64,000 nt of DNA, from contig NZ_DKGQ01000057.1 in NCBI RefSeq assembly GCF_002453355.1, positions 31,351-95,350 on the forward strand, written 5' to 3'. The notes under the pieces are model-generated. The model saw nothing but the letters and a program-made list of their open reading frames with translations. It was not told the DNA's origin and did not search any database. Shown here piece by piece: positions 25,850 to 35,138 of this stretch (position 1 is its first letter; each line of letters begins with the position of its first letter). Both the position numbers and the translations under genes were made by a program. The stretch is from Psychrobacter sp. UBA6766. Its GTDB lineage: Bacteria; Pseudomonadota; Gammaproteobacteria; Pseudomonadales; Moraxellaceae.

Positions 25850-27307
25850 CTAAAATGCTTTTTCGGCTTGTTTGATATATAGATTATTGGCGGCTAACTC
25901 GGTTGCGATTTGTCCAACATTGCCCGCGCCTTGGGTAATTAACATGTCATTCGCTTTAAGTAAGCGCTGCATTACGGGGGCAATACTGCTTTTATCGATA
26001 ATCGTAGGCTCAACGGTGCCGCGCATACGAATACTACGTGCCAATGCCTTGGTATCAGCGCCAGCAATCGGGCTTTCTCCAGCGGGATAAACCTCTAATA
26101 ATAATAATTCATCGACGCTTGAGAGCACTTCAACAAAATCATCAAAACAATCGCGCGTACGGCTATAGCGGTGCGGTTGAAACATCATGACTAGACGGCG
26201 CTCAGGGAAGCTTTGACGAGCCGCTTTAATCGTGGCATCAACTTCTCTTGGATGGTGACCATAATCATCGATTAGTAAGACGTCGCCATCATCTATCTCT
26301 ACCGATGCCTGCTGCTCAAAGCGGCGACCGACGCCGGCGAATTTTTGCAGGGCGCGGGTAATGGCTTCATCGTCGACGCCTTCGTCGGTTGCCATGGTAA
26401 TAGCAGCCAACGCATTATAAACGTTGTGCACACCTGGAATATTCAAGGTCAGTCGCAGTGGATCACGGTCACGGCGCAAAACGGTAAAGTGGGTTTTTGT
26501 TCCTTCACTGACCAAATCAACGGCTTGAACATCGTTAAAGGGCTCAAGACCAAAGGTTAATACTGGACGCCCAATGTCATCAATCATGGCGTACAGCTCA
26601 GGGTCGTCACCGCAAACCACGGCTAAACCATAAAATGGCATATTTTGTAAAAACTGAATATAGGCGGCTTTTAATTTATCAAAACTATTACCATAAGTTT
26701 CCATGTGATCTTGATCGATATTGGTGACAATCGCTGCCATCGGATGCAAAGTCAAAAATGAGGCGTCAGATTCGTCCGCTTCGGCAATTAAATAACGACT
26801 GCTGCCAAGCGCAGCATTTTTACCCGAGGCGTTTAATTTACCGCCAATCACATACGTCGGATCAAGCTTACCTTCTGCCATCATGGTCGTCAGCAGACTG
26901 GTGGTCGTGGTTTTACCATGCGCGCCAGCAACCGCAATACCATGACGATAACGCATCAACTCGCCGAGCATATCCGCACGGCGTACCACGGGCAGACGCG
27001 CTTCAAGCGCTGCTTTTACCTCGGGGTTACTACGGTCGATAGCAGATGATACGACGATAACGTCGGCATTGGCGATATTTTTGGAATCGTGACCGATCGC
27101 AATATCGATACCAATCTGTGCTAAGCGTTTCGTCACTAAGCTTTCAGCAATATCAGATCCACTGACTTTATAGCCTTGATTGTGCATAACCTCAGCGATA
27201 CCACACATTCCCGAACCACCAATGCCGATAAAATGCAAATGCTGAATACGGCGCATTTCTGGTATTTCAATTAAACGCTTAGTTAAAGATCTAGCAGAGG
27301 TTGGCAT
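25850..27307 (-). CDS. murC: UDP-N-acetylmuramate--L-alanine ligase
   Basis: Adds L-Ala to UDP-MurNAc, the first amino acid of the murein stem peptide. 485 aa. The N-terminal nucleotide loop HFIGIGGSGMCGIAE is near residue 25, the ATP P-loop GAHGKTTTTSLL near 120, EADESDASFL near 178, NIDQDHMETYG near 196, and DDYGHHPREV near 350. All are typical of MurC. It is the middle gene of murG-murC-ddlB on the minus strand; murG ends 66 bp upstream. Confidence 0.97.
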   Translation of the reverse strand: MPTSARSLTKRLIEIPEMRRIQHLHFIGIGGSGMCGIAEVMHNQGYKVSGSDIAESLVTKRLAQIGIDIAIGHDSKNIANADVIVVSSAIDRSNPEVKAALEARLPVVRRADMLGELMRYRHGIAVAGAHGKTTTTSLLTTMMAEGKLDPTYVIGGKLNASGKNAALGSSRYLIAEADESDASFLTLHPMAAIVTNIDQDHMETYGNSFDKLKAAYIQFLQNMPFYGLAVVCGDDPELYAMIDDIGRPVLTFGLEPFNDVQAVDLVSEGTKTHFTVLRRDRDPLRLTLNIPGVHNVYNALAAITMATDEGVDDEAITRALQKFAGVGRRFEQQASVEIDDGDVLLIDDYGHHPREVDATIKAARQSFPERRLVMMFQPHRYSRTRDCFDDFVEVLSSVDELLLLEVYPAGESPIAGADTKALARSIRMRGTVEPTIIDKSSIAPVMQRLLKANDMLITQGAGNVGQIATELAANNLYIKQAEKAF

Positions 27308-27373
27308 AGGGTTTTCTCTTTATTGAAGACGAACAAGTTTAATTAGAATAAATAATAAGTAGTAAAATTAGCT

Positions 27374-28459
27374 TTATAAGGCTTGCCAGATAATATCAGC
27401 AACTCGCTGACAGGCTTGACGGTTAGCAAGCGCATGGCCTTTTTCTGCCATCTCTAAACATGCTCGTCTATCTAGCGTATTAAGCTCATCTCCCAAGCGT
27501 TTCGGGGTCAGCTCGCTTTGCGGCAACAGAATCCCAGCTTGGTGTTGGGTCAAAGTGCGCGCGTTTGCCGTTTGATGGTCATCAACGGCACTTGGTAGCG
27601 GTACAAATATTGCCGCAATGCCAACATTTTGAATTTCTGTCACCGTCAACGCCCCTGCCCGACAAACCACAATATCGGCCCAATTGTACGCCGCTGCCAT
27701 ATCATCGATAAATGGCTGAACCGTGAATTGATGAGTGCTTAACGCTTCACTGTCGTAAGCCGCTTGCGTGGTGGCCTCGTTATTACGACCACATTGATGG
27801 CGCACCTCAAAAGGTCGATCAATCAACGCCAACGCTTTTGGCAACGTCTCATTTAATACTTGCGCACCAAGCGAGCCGCCAACTACCAGCAATTTTAGTG
27901 GCGAGCTGTCGTTAACGTCGTAACGGACACTTGGTTCAGCAACCCCGCTAATAGCATTACGTATGGGATTTCCCACCGTTTCAATCTTTGAAGCAAGTTC
28001 GCCACTGGCAAAGGTATTTTCAAACGCTTGCAACACCTTGGTCGCTAACTTTGCCAAATAGCGATTGCTCATCCCTGCAATGGCATTTTGTTCATGAATA
28101 ATCAGCGGCGTCTTGGTCAAGCGCGCCGCAATACCGCCGGGCGCGGTGACATAACCACCAAAGCCGACGACCACGTCTATTTGGTTGCCACGAATGACTT
28201 TAATCGCCGCCATCGTCGCTGACAATAAAGTAACAGGTAGCTTAAGCATGCGACCCAATCCTTTACCACGTAATCCTTGCATATCAATCGCATGAAAAGG
28301 ATAACCCGTAGGTGCAACCAAGCCATTTTCCATGCCACTCGGCGTTCCCAACCAGTGAATAACAGCACCGCGCTTGGTCAATTCTTCGCTAACCGCAAGC
28401 GCTGGAAATACGTGCCCGCCTGTACCAGCAGCCATCATTAATATATGCGGTTTTTTCAT
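27374..28459 (-). CDS. murG: UDP-GlcNAc:undecaprenyl-PP-MurNAc-pentapeptide GlcNAc transferase
   Basis: GT28 glycosyltransferase that converts lipid I to lipid II on the inner face of the cytoplasmic membrane, 361 aa. The N-terminal Gly-rich loop MAAGTGGHVFPALAV (residues 9-23), the second Gly-rich GFGGYVTAPGG near 98, HEQNAIAGMSNR near 122, the VVGGSLGAQVLNETLP motif near 192 and the sugar-nucleotide site CRAGALTVTEIQ near 265 are all present. It heads the murG-murC-ddlB part of the cluster; ftsW, which precedes murG in E. coli, is not here. Confidence 0.97.
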   Translation of the reverse strand: MKKPHILMMAAGTGGHVFPALAVSEELTKRGAVIHWLGTPSGMENGLVAPTGYPFHAIDMQGLRGKGLGRMLKLPVTLLSATMAAIKVIRGNQIDVVVGFGGYVTAPGGIAARLTKTPLIIHEQNAIAGMSNRYLAKLATKVLQAFENTFASGELASKIETVGNPIRNAISGVAEPSVRYDVNDSSPLKLLVVGGSLGAQVLNETLPKALALIDRPFEVRHQCGRNNEATTQAAYDSEALSTHQFTVQPFIDDMAAAYNWADIVVCRAGALTVTEIQNVGIAAIFVPLPSAVDDHQTANARTLTQHQAGILLPQSELTPKRLGDELNTLDRRACLEMAEKGHALANRQACQRVADIIWQAL

Positions 28460-28829
28460 GAACGTCTGCCTATCTTTTCTTTATTTATATGAAAGACTTA
28501 TTATCTTTTAATTTTATTTTTTAGCGAACCAAAATGGCCCTCTAAAAGCCCGCATAGTATAGTGTAATTCACTGCCTGATAGACAGCACTTTATGCAGCG
28601 CCAATAATAAAAACCCAAGCCGTGAACAATCGCGGCTTGGCTTTGATAAATAGAGTTAAACACTCATAAAAGCCTCAGCTTTCATAATTGATGGAAAACA
28701 CATCTTAGCACACTGTTTTTTAAGTATTGTGCACATAGCTTAGTGATAAATCACTCTATCCTTACGGCTTTATCTAATCTGTTTTAATTAAAATGCTTTA
28801 TTTAGATTAAATGGTGTAGACCACACTGC
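28460..28829. other. gshB-murG spacer
   Basis: 370 bp between two minus-strand genes, containing the gshB terminator and presumably the promoter of the murG operon. The sequence is otherwise AT-rich with no coding potential or RNA fold that I recognise. Confidence 0.5.
28606..28645 (-). terminator. Terminator after gshB
   Basis: CCAAGCCG (28615-28622) and CGGCTTGG (28633-28640) form an 8-bp GC-rich stem. On the minus strand GTTTTTATT follows. It is about 190 bp past the gshB stop. Confidence 0.7.
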
Positions 28830-29801
28830 TTAAACGGCCAGCTTTTTTTCAATGGCAATGATAAAGTCAGTCGCAATATCAGTACCGCATTGATCATTAA
28901 TCTCGCGCACACAGGTTGGACTAGTGACGTTAATTTCAGTGATACGGCCACCGATTAAGTCTAAACCAACGAACATCAGCCCTTTTTCTTTGACAATCGG
29001 TGCGACTACTTCTGCCACTTGGCGCTCGACATCGGTGAGCGGCATCGCCACCCCACTACCACCAGCAGCGAGATTTCCGCGCGTTTCGCCTTTTACCGGA
29101 ATACGCGCCAAGCTATAATCGACCACTTCACCATCGACGATGAGCACGCGCTTATCACCATCGACGATTTCCGGTAAATAACGCTGTGCCATAATTGGTA
29201 GCGTCTCAAGCTCGGTTAACATCTCAAGCGTCACGCCAATATTTGGGCTATCAGTGGTCAGACGAAAAATACCCGTACCACCCATACCATCTAAGGGTTT
29301 GACAATGACGTCTTGCTGCTCAGTGATAAATTTGCGAATATGCGCCTGTTTGCTGGTCACAATCGTTGGGCTCATATAATCGCTAAACCAAGTAGCAAAT
29401 AGCTTTTCATTACAGTCACGAATCGCTTGTGGGTCATTGACCACCAGCACGCCTGCAGCCTTGGCATGGTCAAGCAGGTACGTAGCATAAATAAAGCGCA
29501 TATCAAACGGCGGATCTTTACGCATCAAAATTACATCAAAATCGCCGACCGGCACTGTCGCTTTGTCCCCTAAGGTATAAAAATTATTGGGGTCACGCTT
29601 CACCGTCACTGGCTGGTAATCTACCATCAGTTGCCCACGATCTAACCATAAATCATGAATCTGGCAATAGCCAAGACTGTGCCCACGGTCTTGCGCTGAC
29701 CACATCATTGCCAGAGTGGTGTCTTTTTTATAATTGACCTGCTCGATCGGATCCATAATGATCAGTATTTTTAACGATTTTTTTTGTTGTTCTTGGCTCA
29801 T
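28830..29801 (-). CDS. gshB: Glutathione synthase
   Basis: ATP-grasp enzyme joining gamma-glutamylcysteine and glycine, 323 aa from the ATG at 29801 (a GTG four codons earlier is possible). Signatures: IMDPIEQVNYKKDTTLAMM near residue 15, RKDPPFDMRFIYATYLLD near 90, VVNDPQAIRDCNEKLFA near 115, VKPLDGMGGTGIFRL near 165, and C-terminal ITEINVTSPTCVREI near 300. Length and motifs match E. coli GshB (316 aa). It stands alone on the minus strand downstream of pyrE, with its own terminator. Confidence 0.97.
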   Translation of the reverse strand: MSQEQQKKSLKILIIMDPIEQVNYKKDTTLAMMWSAQDRGHSLGYCQIHDLWLDRGQLMVDYQPVTVKRDPNNFYTLGDKATVPVGDFDVILMRKDPPFDMRFIYATYLLDHAKAAGVLVVNDPQAIRDCNEKLFATWFSDYMSPTIVTSKQAHIRKFITEQQDVIVKPLDGMGGTGIFRLTTDSPNIGVTLEMLTELETLPIMAQRYLPEIVDGDKRVLIVDGEVVDYSLARIPVKGETRGNLAAGGSGVAMPLTDVERQVAEVVAPIVKEKGLMFVGLDLIGGRITEINVTSPTCVREINDQCGTDIATDFIIAIEKKLAV

Positions 29802-29923
29802 AATAAGGCTCACTTACGTTATGGTTTTAATGGTTTAAAATGCTTCAACGGACATAACCGACATGCCAAAACGACTCAAACTTTACTCAAAAATAATTGA
29901 AACACAGCAATAACTGCAATAAA

Positions 29924-30655
29924 TTATATGCCGTACTGGGCGCGGTAATGCTGCATTTTTGCAAGCTGAGTCGCATCTTTTTCTGGGTCACTTTCTGCTA
30001 AATAACTGATTAAATCATCGATATCAACCAGCGCGCGCACCGGAACGTCTAAGGTCGACGCCAGCTCTTGAATGGCAGAGCGCTCCGCTAGGCCTTTTTC
30101 TTTACGGTCAAGGGCGACAATAATACCAGCCACACTTGCGCCCGCTTGCTCTAAAATCTCAATCACTTCGCGCATCGCCGTGCCAGCAGTAATCACATCA
30201 TCAAGCACCCAGACTGCTTTACCATTGACGTCAGCGCCGACTAAATTGCCACCTTCACCATGGATTTTGGCTTCTTTGCGGTTATAGCCCCATTTAGCAT
30301 TGATGCCATGATGCAGCCATAACGCTTGGGCCGTTGCGGCGACAAAGGGAATACCTTTATAAGCCGCACCAAAAATAACCAGTTCTTGCTCATCTGCGCC
30401 ATTGTTGACCACGGCTTCCTGTTTAGCGACTGTTTCAGCTAAAGAATCCGCGTAACCACGCGCTAATAGCGATAACATCTCACCCGACGCCAGTAAGCCT
30501 GCGTTAAAAAAATACGGACTAATACGCCCAGACTTAAGCACAAATTCGCCAAATTTTAATACCTGGTTGTCTAAAGCCAATTGGATAAATTGATGCGATG
30601 AAAATGAAGCGTTTTGAGTATGTTGGGCGTTTTTAGGCGTGGCGGCATTCAGCAT
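29924..30655 (-). CDS. pyrE: Orotate phosphoribosyltransferase
   Basis: Transfers ribose-5-phosphate from PRPP to orotate to give OMP in pyrimidine synthesis, 243 aa. The OPRTase start region VLKFGEFVLKSGRISPYFFNAGL is near 33-55, GAAYKGIPFVAATA near 115, YNRKEAKIHGEGG near 140, and the PRPP-binding loop VWVLDDVITAGTAMRE near 159. About 20 residues of polar N-terminus and a C-terminal tail make it slightly longer than E. coli PyrE (213 aa). ATAGGAAG 5 bp before the ATG at 30655 supports the start. Confidence 0.96.
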   Translation of the reverse strand: MLNAATPKNAQHTQNASFSSHQFIQLALDNQVLKFGEFVLKSGRISPYFFNAGLLASGEMLSLLARGYADSLAETVAKQEAVVNNGADEQELVIFGAAYKGIPFVAATAQALWLHHGINAKWGYNRKEAKIHGEGGNLVGADVNGKAVWVLDDVITAGTAMREVIEILEQAGASVAGIIVALDRKEKGLAERSAIQELASTLDVPVRALVDIDDLISYLAESDPEKDATQLAKMQHYRAQYGI

Positions 30656-30731
30656 AGGGTCTTCCTATCAGCAAAGAAAAATGAAAATTGAATAATCAAA
30701 AAGTTATGCAAGGCATTATAGTCGCGTCGGC

Positions 30732-31721
30732 TTAACTTGACCAACCGTTGATATCATAATCTTGCATATTTGCGTAACGCGTTAATAATCCGCAGCGCGA
30801 TGAGATAGTAAAGTAGCATTGCCCATCGTGACTGACTTGTATGTCCCAACCCAAATGATACGCCGCCACAATAATGTGCCCCGTAAATAAGCGCACTTGA
30901 CGGTAAGCTTGGCGCTGAGCGGGATCAAAAACAATCTGACTGAGCAAATAGCTACGAATATACTGACAAATTTGCGCCGCACTATAGCTGTGATTAATGG
31001 TTTTGCGCGTACTACATTGCTGTAAAGCATGGACCGCAACGCTACAGGCCATAATATCAGTCGCTAAACTACCTTCGCCATTATCAAACTGTTGTGGTTG
31101 CAACACCACTTGCCAGTCATCGGCGTACACACTATTAAGCAGCTCATCAGGATTATAACGTCTGGTCAATGCTCGCAGAGATTCTGCCGCTAACGGTTTC
31201 TGAATATTATTTTCAGTATTTATAGTATCAGCCGCCAAAAACCCATAACGCGTCAGCTTTGGATATACTTGTAGCGCACGCTGAATATCTGCCATATCAA
31301 GCAAAGTCATATCAGTTAGTGGCGATAATATCGACTGATCGCTATGATTGTGATAAAAACTTTCTGGCAGCGCAACCAACTTTGCCGCACTCAGTAATGC
31401 CAAATGCTCAGCCAATGCTTCTGACGCTATCAGCGTCCACTTCGATAAGCTATCTCTATTAGGCTGATAAAAACGCGTGGAGCTGCCATATAAACGGCGC
31501 AGCTGACCATTTAAACGGCGCGCAGGCTCTGGTATATCACTCAATGGCCGAGCAGGATCAAGCGGTAAACGCTTTGGATCAAAATTAGGGTGAACAATCG
31601 CAGGCTGCTGACTATTTGCGAATAAAGCAGTTTTTTCAGCAATGCCCTCTGCAGGCGGCTTCTCTTCTGCTCTAGCGCTAGCATTGAATAAACGGTCATC
31701 AGAAGCAGAATGCTGGGTCAT
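30732..31721 (-). CDS. Unknown soluble protein
   Basis: 329 aa, no signal peptide or membrane helix. The first 60 residues are polar with many Pro and Ala. The rest looks folded and largely helical, with a cluster of Cys/His/Trp residues (VALHALQQCSTRK-like near 250, YHLGWDIQVSHDGQCYF near 295). I recognise no family and no catalytic motif. It follows the SDR-like gene (66 bp apart) and precedes pyrE (76 bp), all on the minus strand, so these three may be read together. Probably genuine because the frame is long and codon use matches its neighbours. Function is unknown. Confidence 0.75.
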   Translation of the reverse strand: MTQHSASDDRLFNASARAEEKPPAEGIAEKTALFANSQQPAIVHPNFDPKRLPLDPARPLSDIPEPARRLNGQLRRLYGSSTRFYQPNRDSLSKWTLIASEALAEHLALLSAAKLVALPESFYHNHSDQSILSPLTDMTLLDMADIQRALQVYPKLTRYGFLAADTINTENNIQKPLAAESLRALTRRYNPDELLNSVYADDWQVVLQPQQFDNGEGSLATDIMACSVAVHALQQCSTRKTINHSYSAAQICQYIRSYLLSQIVFDPAQRQAYRQVRLFTGHIIVAAYHLGWDIQVSHDGQCYFTISSRCGLLTRYANMQDYDINGWSS

Positions 31722-31787
31722 GGATTGTCTCTAGGCTTGCAAATTTAAAAGCTGTAAAAATAAAACCAGTCAAATCAAACTGATATT

Positions 31788-32651
31788 TTACTTTGAATGT
31801 TGATTTTGATGCTGCTGTTGATGATGCAAAATATCTCGGTATCCTGCTTGCCAATCAGGGTAGTCCAGCCAAGCTAACGGAATATTGCTATGCAGGCGCT
31901 TTCCCGTGACCGCGGCTTTATTGTCATCAATAACAGGCGGAACTTCACCTATTTGCTTACTTAACCACGTACCTAGCTCAAAAGTCGTCACAGGTAAATA
32001 ATCAGTAGCTATATAGATGGATCTTGGCCTATCTATGGTCATAACTTTAGCAATAACAGTTACCAAATCGCGATCCATAATGCGATTGCTCCAATGCTCG
32101 GCAGCGACTGGTTCTTTTTGTTTTTCCTTGGCTTTACGCAAACGCATGAGGCGTTCGCGGCCATAAATACCGCTTGGACGAATGATAATGGCTTTATCGC
32201 CAAAACCTTGTTGCAATACTTGTTCCGCTTGTAATATAACCTGTGAGGCTTCACGCTCAGGTGTCACAGGCGCCGTATTTTCATCAATCCATTCGCCATT
32301 GTCTTGTCCATAAACACCCGTTGATGAAATAAAGACGATTCGTACAAGGTTTGATAGTTTATTTGCCAATGTCGCCAAATGCTGGCTGATGGCTAAGTAA
32401 CTGTTGTTGTAACCGCTGATTGAATATTCATTGGGCGTTACGATAATTGCTATCGCCGTAAATCCTTGCAACTGCTCAGCACTTAGCATTAATGCATCGG
32501 CTTGCAAAAATTTAGCATTGTCATGTAGGACATAATGATGACGCTCGCGGCGCGCTAGCCCCGTGACATTTACACCGTCTTTGGCTAGCTTATTGGTGAC
32601 TGGTAAACCAATACCTCCTTGACCAATAATCAATAAATTTTGCGTTCTCAT
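31788..32651 (-). CDS. NAD(P)-binding SDR/epimerase-like protein (YeeZ type)
   Basis: 287 aa from the ATG at 32651, preceded by AAAGGA at 6 nt. The N-terminal Rossmann loop LIIGQGGIGLPVTNKL is near residue 8. It has the extended-SDR layout: IVTPNEYSIS near 75, IVFISSTGVYGQDNGEW near 110 with the Ser-Thr and Tyr of the catalytic region, and IIIRPSGIYGRERLMRL near 155. The later Trp/Asp-rich segment (LGTWLSKQIGEVPPV) fits sugar-nucleotide or nucleoside-diphosphate epimerases. YeeZ-like proteins have no firmly known substrate, so the function is not assigned. The motif-bearing region is well preserved. Confidence 0.75.
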   Translation of the reverse strand: MRTQNLLIIGQGGIGLPVTNKLAKDGVNVTGLARRERHHYVLHDNAKFLQADALMLSAEQLQGFTAIAIIVTPNEYSISGYNNSYLAISQHLATLANKLSNLVRIVFISSTGVYGQDNGEWIDENTAPVTPEREASQVILQAEQVLQQGFGDKAIIIRPSGIYGRERLMRLRKAKEKQKEPVAAEHWSNRIMDRDLVTVIAKVMTIDRPRSIYIATDYLPVTTFELGTWLSKQIGEVPPVIDDNKAAVTGKRLHSNIPLAWLDYPDWQAGYRDILHHQQQHQNQHSK

Positions 32652-32722
32652 TATATATCCTTTGTTCAAATGCTGTTTCTAATAACTTTCTAACACGATC
32701 TTTAATAATTTAATAACAAGCT

Positions 32723-34960
32723 CTAGAAATAGCGTCTATACGACAGTTTTATGTCTTCTCTGGCATCAATACGATCTTGCCATTCGTAGTTGGCATTGAT
32801 ACGTAATGCTTGTTTTTTATCGATATCGTATTGCAGCCCTAACGTTGATACTGGTTGCCAGTAATGACCACGGGCGTTAGACTCATCGCTGCTGCCATGA
32901 TACCAATATGGCAGTTGCAATTCAGCCTGCGCGCGTAACTGATTGTTAATCTGATAACGACATCCTGCATTGACGCCTGTGCCAACACGATAGCCTTTAT
33001 TGATACCGCGCCCTACTTGCGCGGTACCTGCCAAAAACGTATAGCATAGCTGCGGCGGCATCTCACCTGTATTTGCTGTAGGCGTGCCAAACGCCCATGA
33101 CCAGCCCGTTTCATAGCCTAGACTACCGACTAAATGATCGCTGCCATCTTGCTGTGAGCCATCATTTACGCGGGTTGCTTCAATACTTGCGCCCCATGTT
33201 TTACCTTTTTTGGCAGAATTCACTGGATTAAATGAGCGTCCACGAACCAAGGTAAGATTTTGTAAGACCACACTGCTTGGCTGATTGGCTTTATCATTAT
33301 CGGTGTCATAAAGGCGTATGGTCGCAGCCGCGCCTTCTAAATCAAAGAACTGCGGGAATCCTGAAGGACGGTCAAGAGTATCGTGATAGCCTGCGCGCAC
33401 GCCCAAATCGATATAGTTATTATCTCCGCGCTGCCCTACTCCAACATGAGCCAGTTGTAACGGATGTCTATCCATTGGATTGTTATCCGCTACTGCAATA
33501 CGGCGTGGTAATAATGTTTGTCCGTTGTCTGAAATGCTAGAAATCAGATTTAACTGAGCAGATTTAATCTCATTCAGCGTCTGCTTAGCACTATTATGAT
33601 AGCCCAATTGCGCACGCTGCTCTTTAATCTTGTTTAACTGCGCTTGACGCAAAGTGCTATCGGCGGGCGTATAATTGGTGCTGGCAAGTAGGTTTTCGCC
33701 ATCGAGCAATTGCACCACATCTGACGGAATCACCGCATAAGGCAGGCGGCTTAATAAATGCTGCTGCGGGCGTACCACGTCGATTAAGCGTAAAATCTCA
33801 GAAGCACAGTTATCAGTGGTGAAGTAATACGGTAGCTCTAAATCTTTGGTTTCCCAAACATGCAACATAATTTGCTGCACTTCCGCTGGGGTCAAATCTA
33901 ATTGATATGTCCACGCGTCGCGCTCATCTTCTTGCAGGTATTTCGCCAGCTTTTCTGAATAAGGATCAATTTCAATCAGATTGTCATAACCTCCCGTCAT
34001 TGATTTGAGAGCATATACCAAAAAATTATCTTCTGAGTCACCGCCTACCGTATAATTTAACGCAACTGCATGATGAATTTGGCTTGGATCAGCAACGCTG
34101 GCTTTGGAATCAATCCGCAATAATGTATGAGCAAAGGCTGAGATAGGATTGTCTAAATATTCTTGTGCAAACATGATAGACAGCTGCTCAGGTGCCAGCT
34201 TTTGCATCCAGTCATGAAGCTCTGGGCAGTCGACTTGCAAGCCGCTCTTATCGATATTCAAGGTATCGGTTAGCCATTGGACGCGCGCGGGAAAACGGCA
34301 TAATACTGAGTTTTGTACTGGGTTTTGAGCCGTACGATTAGACAGCTTGCTATTAGTAATCCTGTTATCTGGAGTCGTAGCCATTTCATCAGCAAGGGCA
34401 ACAAGCAACGCATCAAGCTCAGCCGCTGAATCCTGCTGACCATTTTTACTTAAGTAAAATGCAGCATCATCAACGATACTGCTGTCTTTTTTCTTGCCAA
34501 TTAAATTCTTTTGATCATCAAAGAAATATAACAATCGTCGCCATGTCGTATGCTGACCGAGATTTTTTGTTTTAGCTTGTTTGCGCCATGAGGCTAGTAG
34601 CTGCTCAGTATTGGCGTTGTTAATATTTTGATTATCAAGGAGATGAGAAGCGTCTTCTTTATTTGAATCGTCATTTGGCATGATGGTATTATCTGGCTCA
34701 GAATAAGCCGTCAATTTTGGCTCAGCGCTTTGAGATTTAGAAGCCAATTTAGCATCTGAAGCCGATTCGGCACTAGAGGTAGAATTAACCTCAGTTCCCA
34801 GTGCCAATTCACCTGTCGTCACAAGTGATGCGGGTGTTGGCAAAAATGCCTGTGCCTGTACGGTCAGCAGCAATCCAGCTATGGTGAGCGGCAATTGCGC
34901 TCTTCTGCCAATGTTTGTTGACGAACAATCTATCGCCAACAGGTTTGAATATATAGACAT
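32723..34960 (-). CDS. DUF4105 (Lnb periplasmic domain) outer-membrane beta-barrel protein
   Basis: 745 aa exported protein. A signal peptide with hydrophobic core lies at about 20-38 (LPLTIAGLLLTVQAQA). A long acidic/Asn linker (about 40-150) leads to the DUF4105 region at about 225-410, including SAFAHTLLRIDS, YTVGGDSEDNFLVYALKSMTGGYD and YYFTTDNCASEILRLID. The conserved His in the first motif and Cys in DNCAS suggest a thiol-hydrolase-like site. The C-terminal about 270 residues alternate polar and aromatic residues like beta-barrel strands and end in LSYRRYF, with the terminal Phe typical of outer-membrane proteins inserted by BAM. Function unknown; a surface or periplasmic hydrolase is one possibility. 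Confidence 0.8.
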   Translation of the reverse strand: MSIYSNLLAIDCSSTNIGRRAQLPLTIAGLLLTVQAQAFLPTPASLVTTGELALGTEVNSTSSAESASDAKLASKSQSAEPKLTAYSEPDNTIMPNDDSNKEDASHLLDNQNINNANTEQLLASWRKQAKTKNLGQHTTWRRLLYFFDDQKNLIGKKKDSSIVDDAAFYLSKNGQQDSAAELDALLVALADEMATTPDNRITNSKLSNRTAQNPVQNSVLCRFPARVQWLTDTLNIDKSGLQVDCPELHDWMQKLAPEQLSIMFAQEYLDNPISAFAHTLLRIDSKASVADPSQIHHAVALNYTVGGDSEDNFLVYALKSMTGGYDNLIEIDPYSEKLAKYLQEDERDAWTYQLDLTPAEVQQIMLHVWETKDLELPYYFTTDNCASEILRLIDVVRPQQHLLSRLPYAVIPSDVVQLLDGENLLASTNYTPADSTLRQAQLNKIKEQRAQLGYHNSAKQTLNEIKSAQLNLISSISDNGQTLLPRRIAVADNNPMDRHPLQLAHVGVGQRGDNNYIDLGVRAGYHDTLDRPSGFPQFFDLEGAAATIRLYDTDNDKANQPSSVVLQNLTLVRGRSFNPVNSAKKGKTWGASIEATRVNDGSQQDGSDHLVGSLGYETGWSWAFGTPTANTGEMPPQLCYTFLAGTAQVGRGINKGYRVGTGVNAGCRYQINNQLRAQAELQLPYWYHGSSDESNARGHYWQPVSTLGLQYDIDKKQALRINANYEWQDRIDAREDIKLSYRRYF

Positions 34961-35138
34961 GAGTAATATCTCGCCCTGTAGAAGTCATACGCTAATCGCG
35001 CGATTCACTCTGCTAGTACTTCAGAGTATCTGTTGTGAATAAAGCTATTTTTTGTAGAGCTGCTGGCTTGTTATTTATCGAAGGCTGACGGTGAAAGTAC
35101 GTATCGCGCTTATTAATTCCATTATAAAAGAGAGTATT

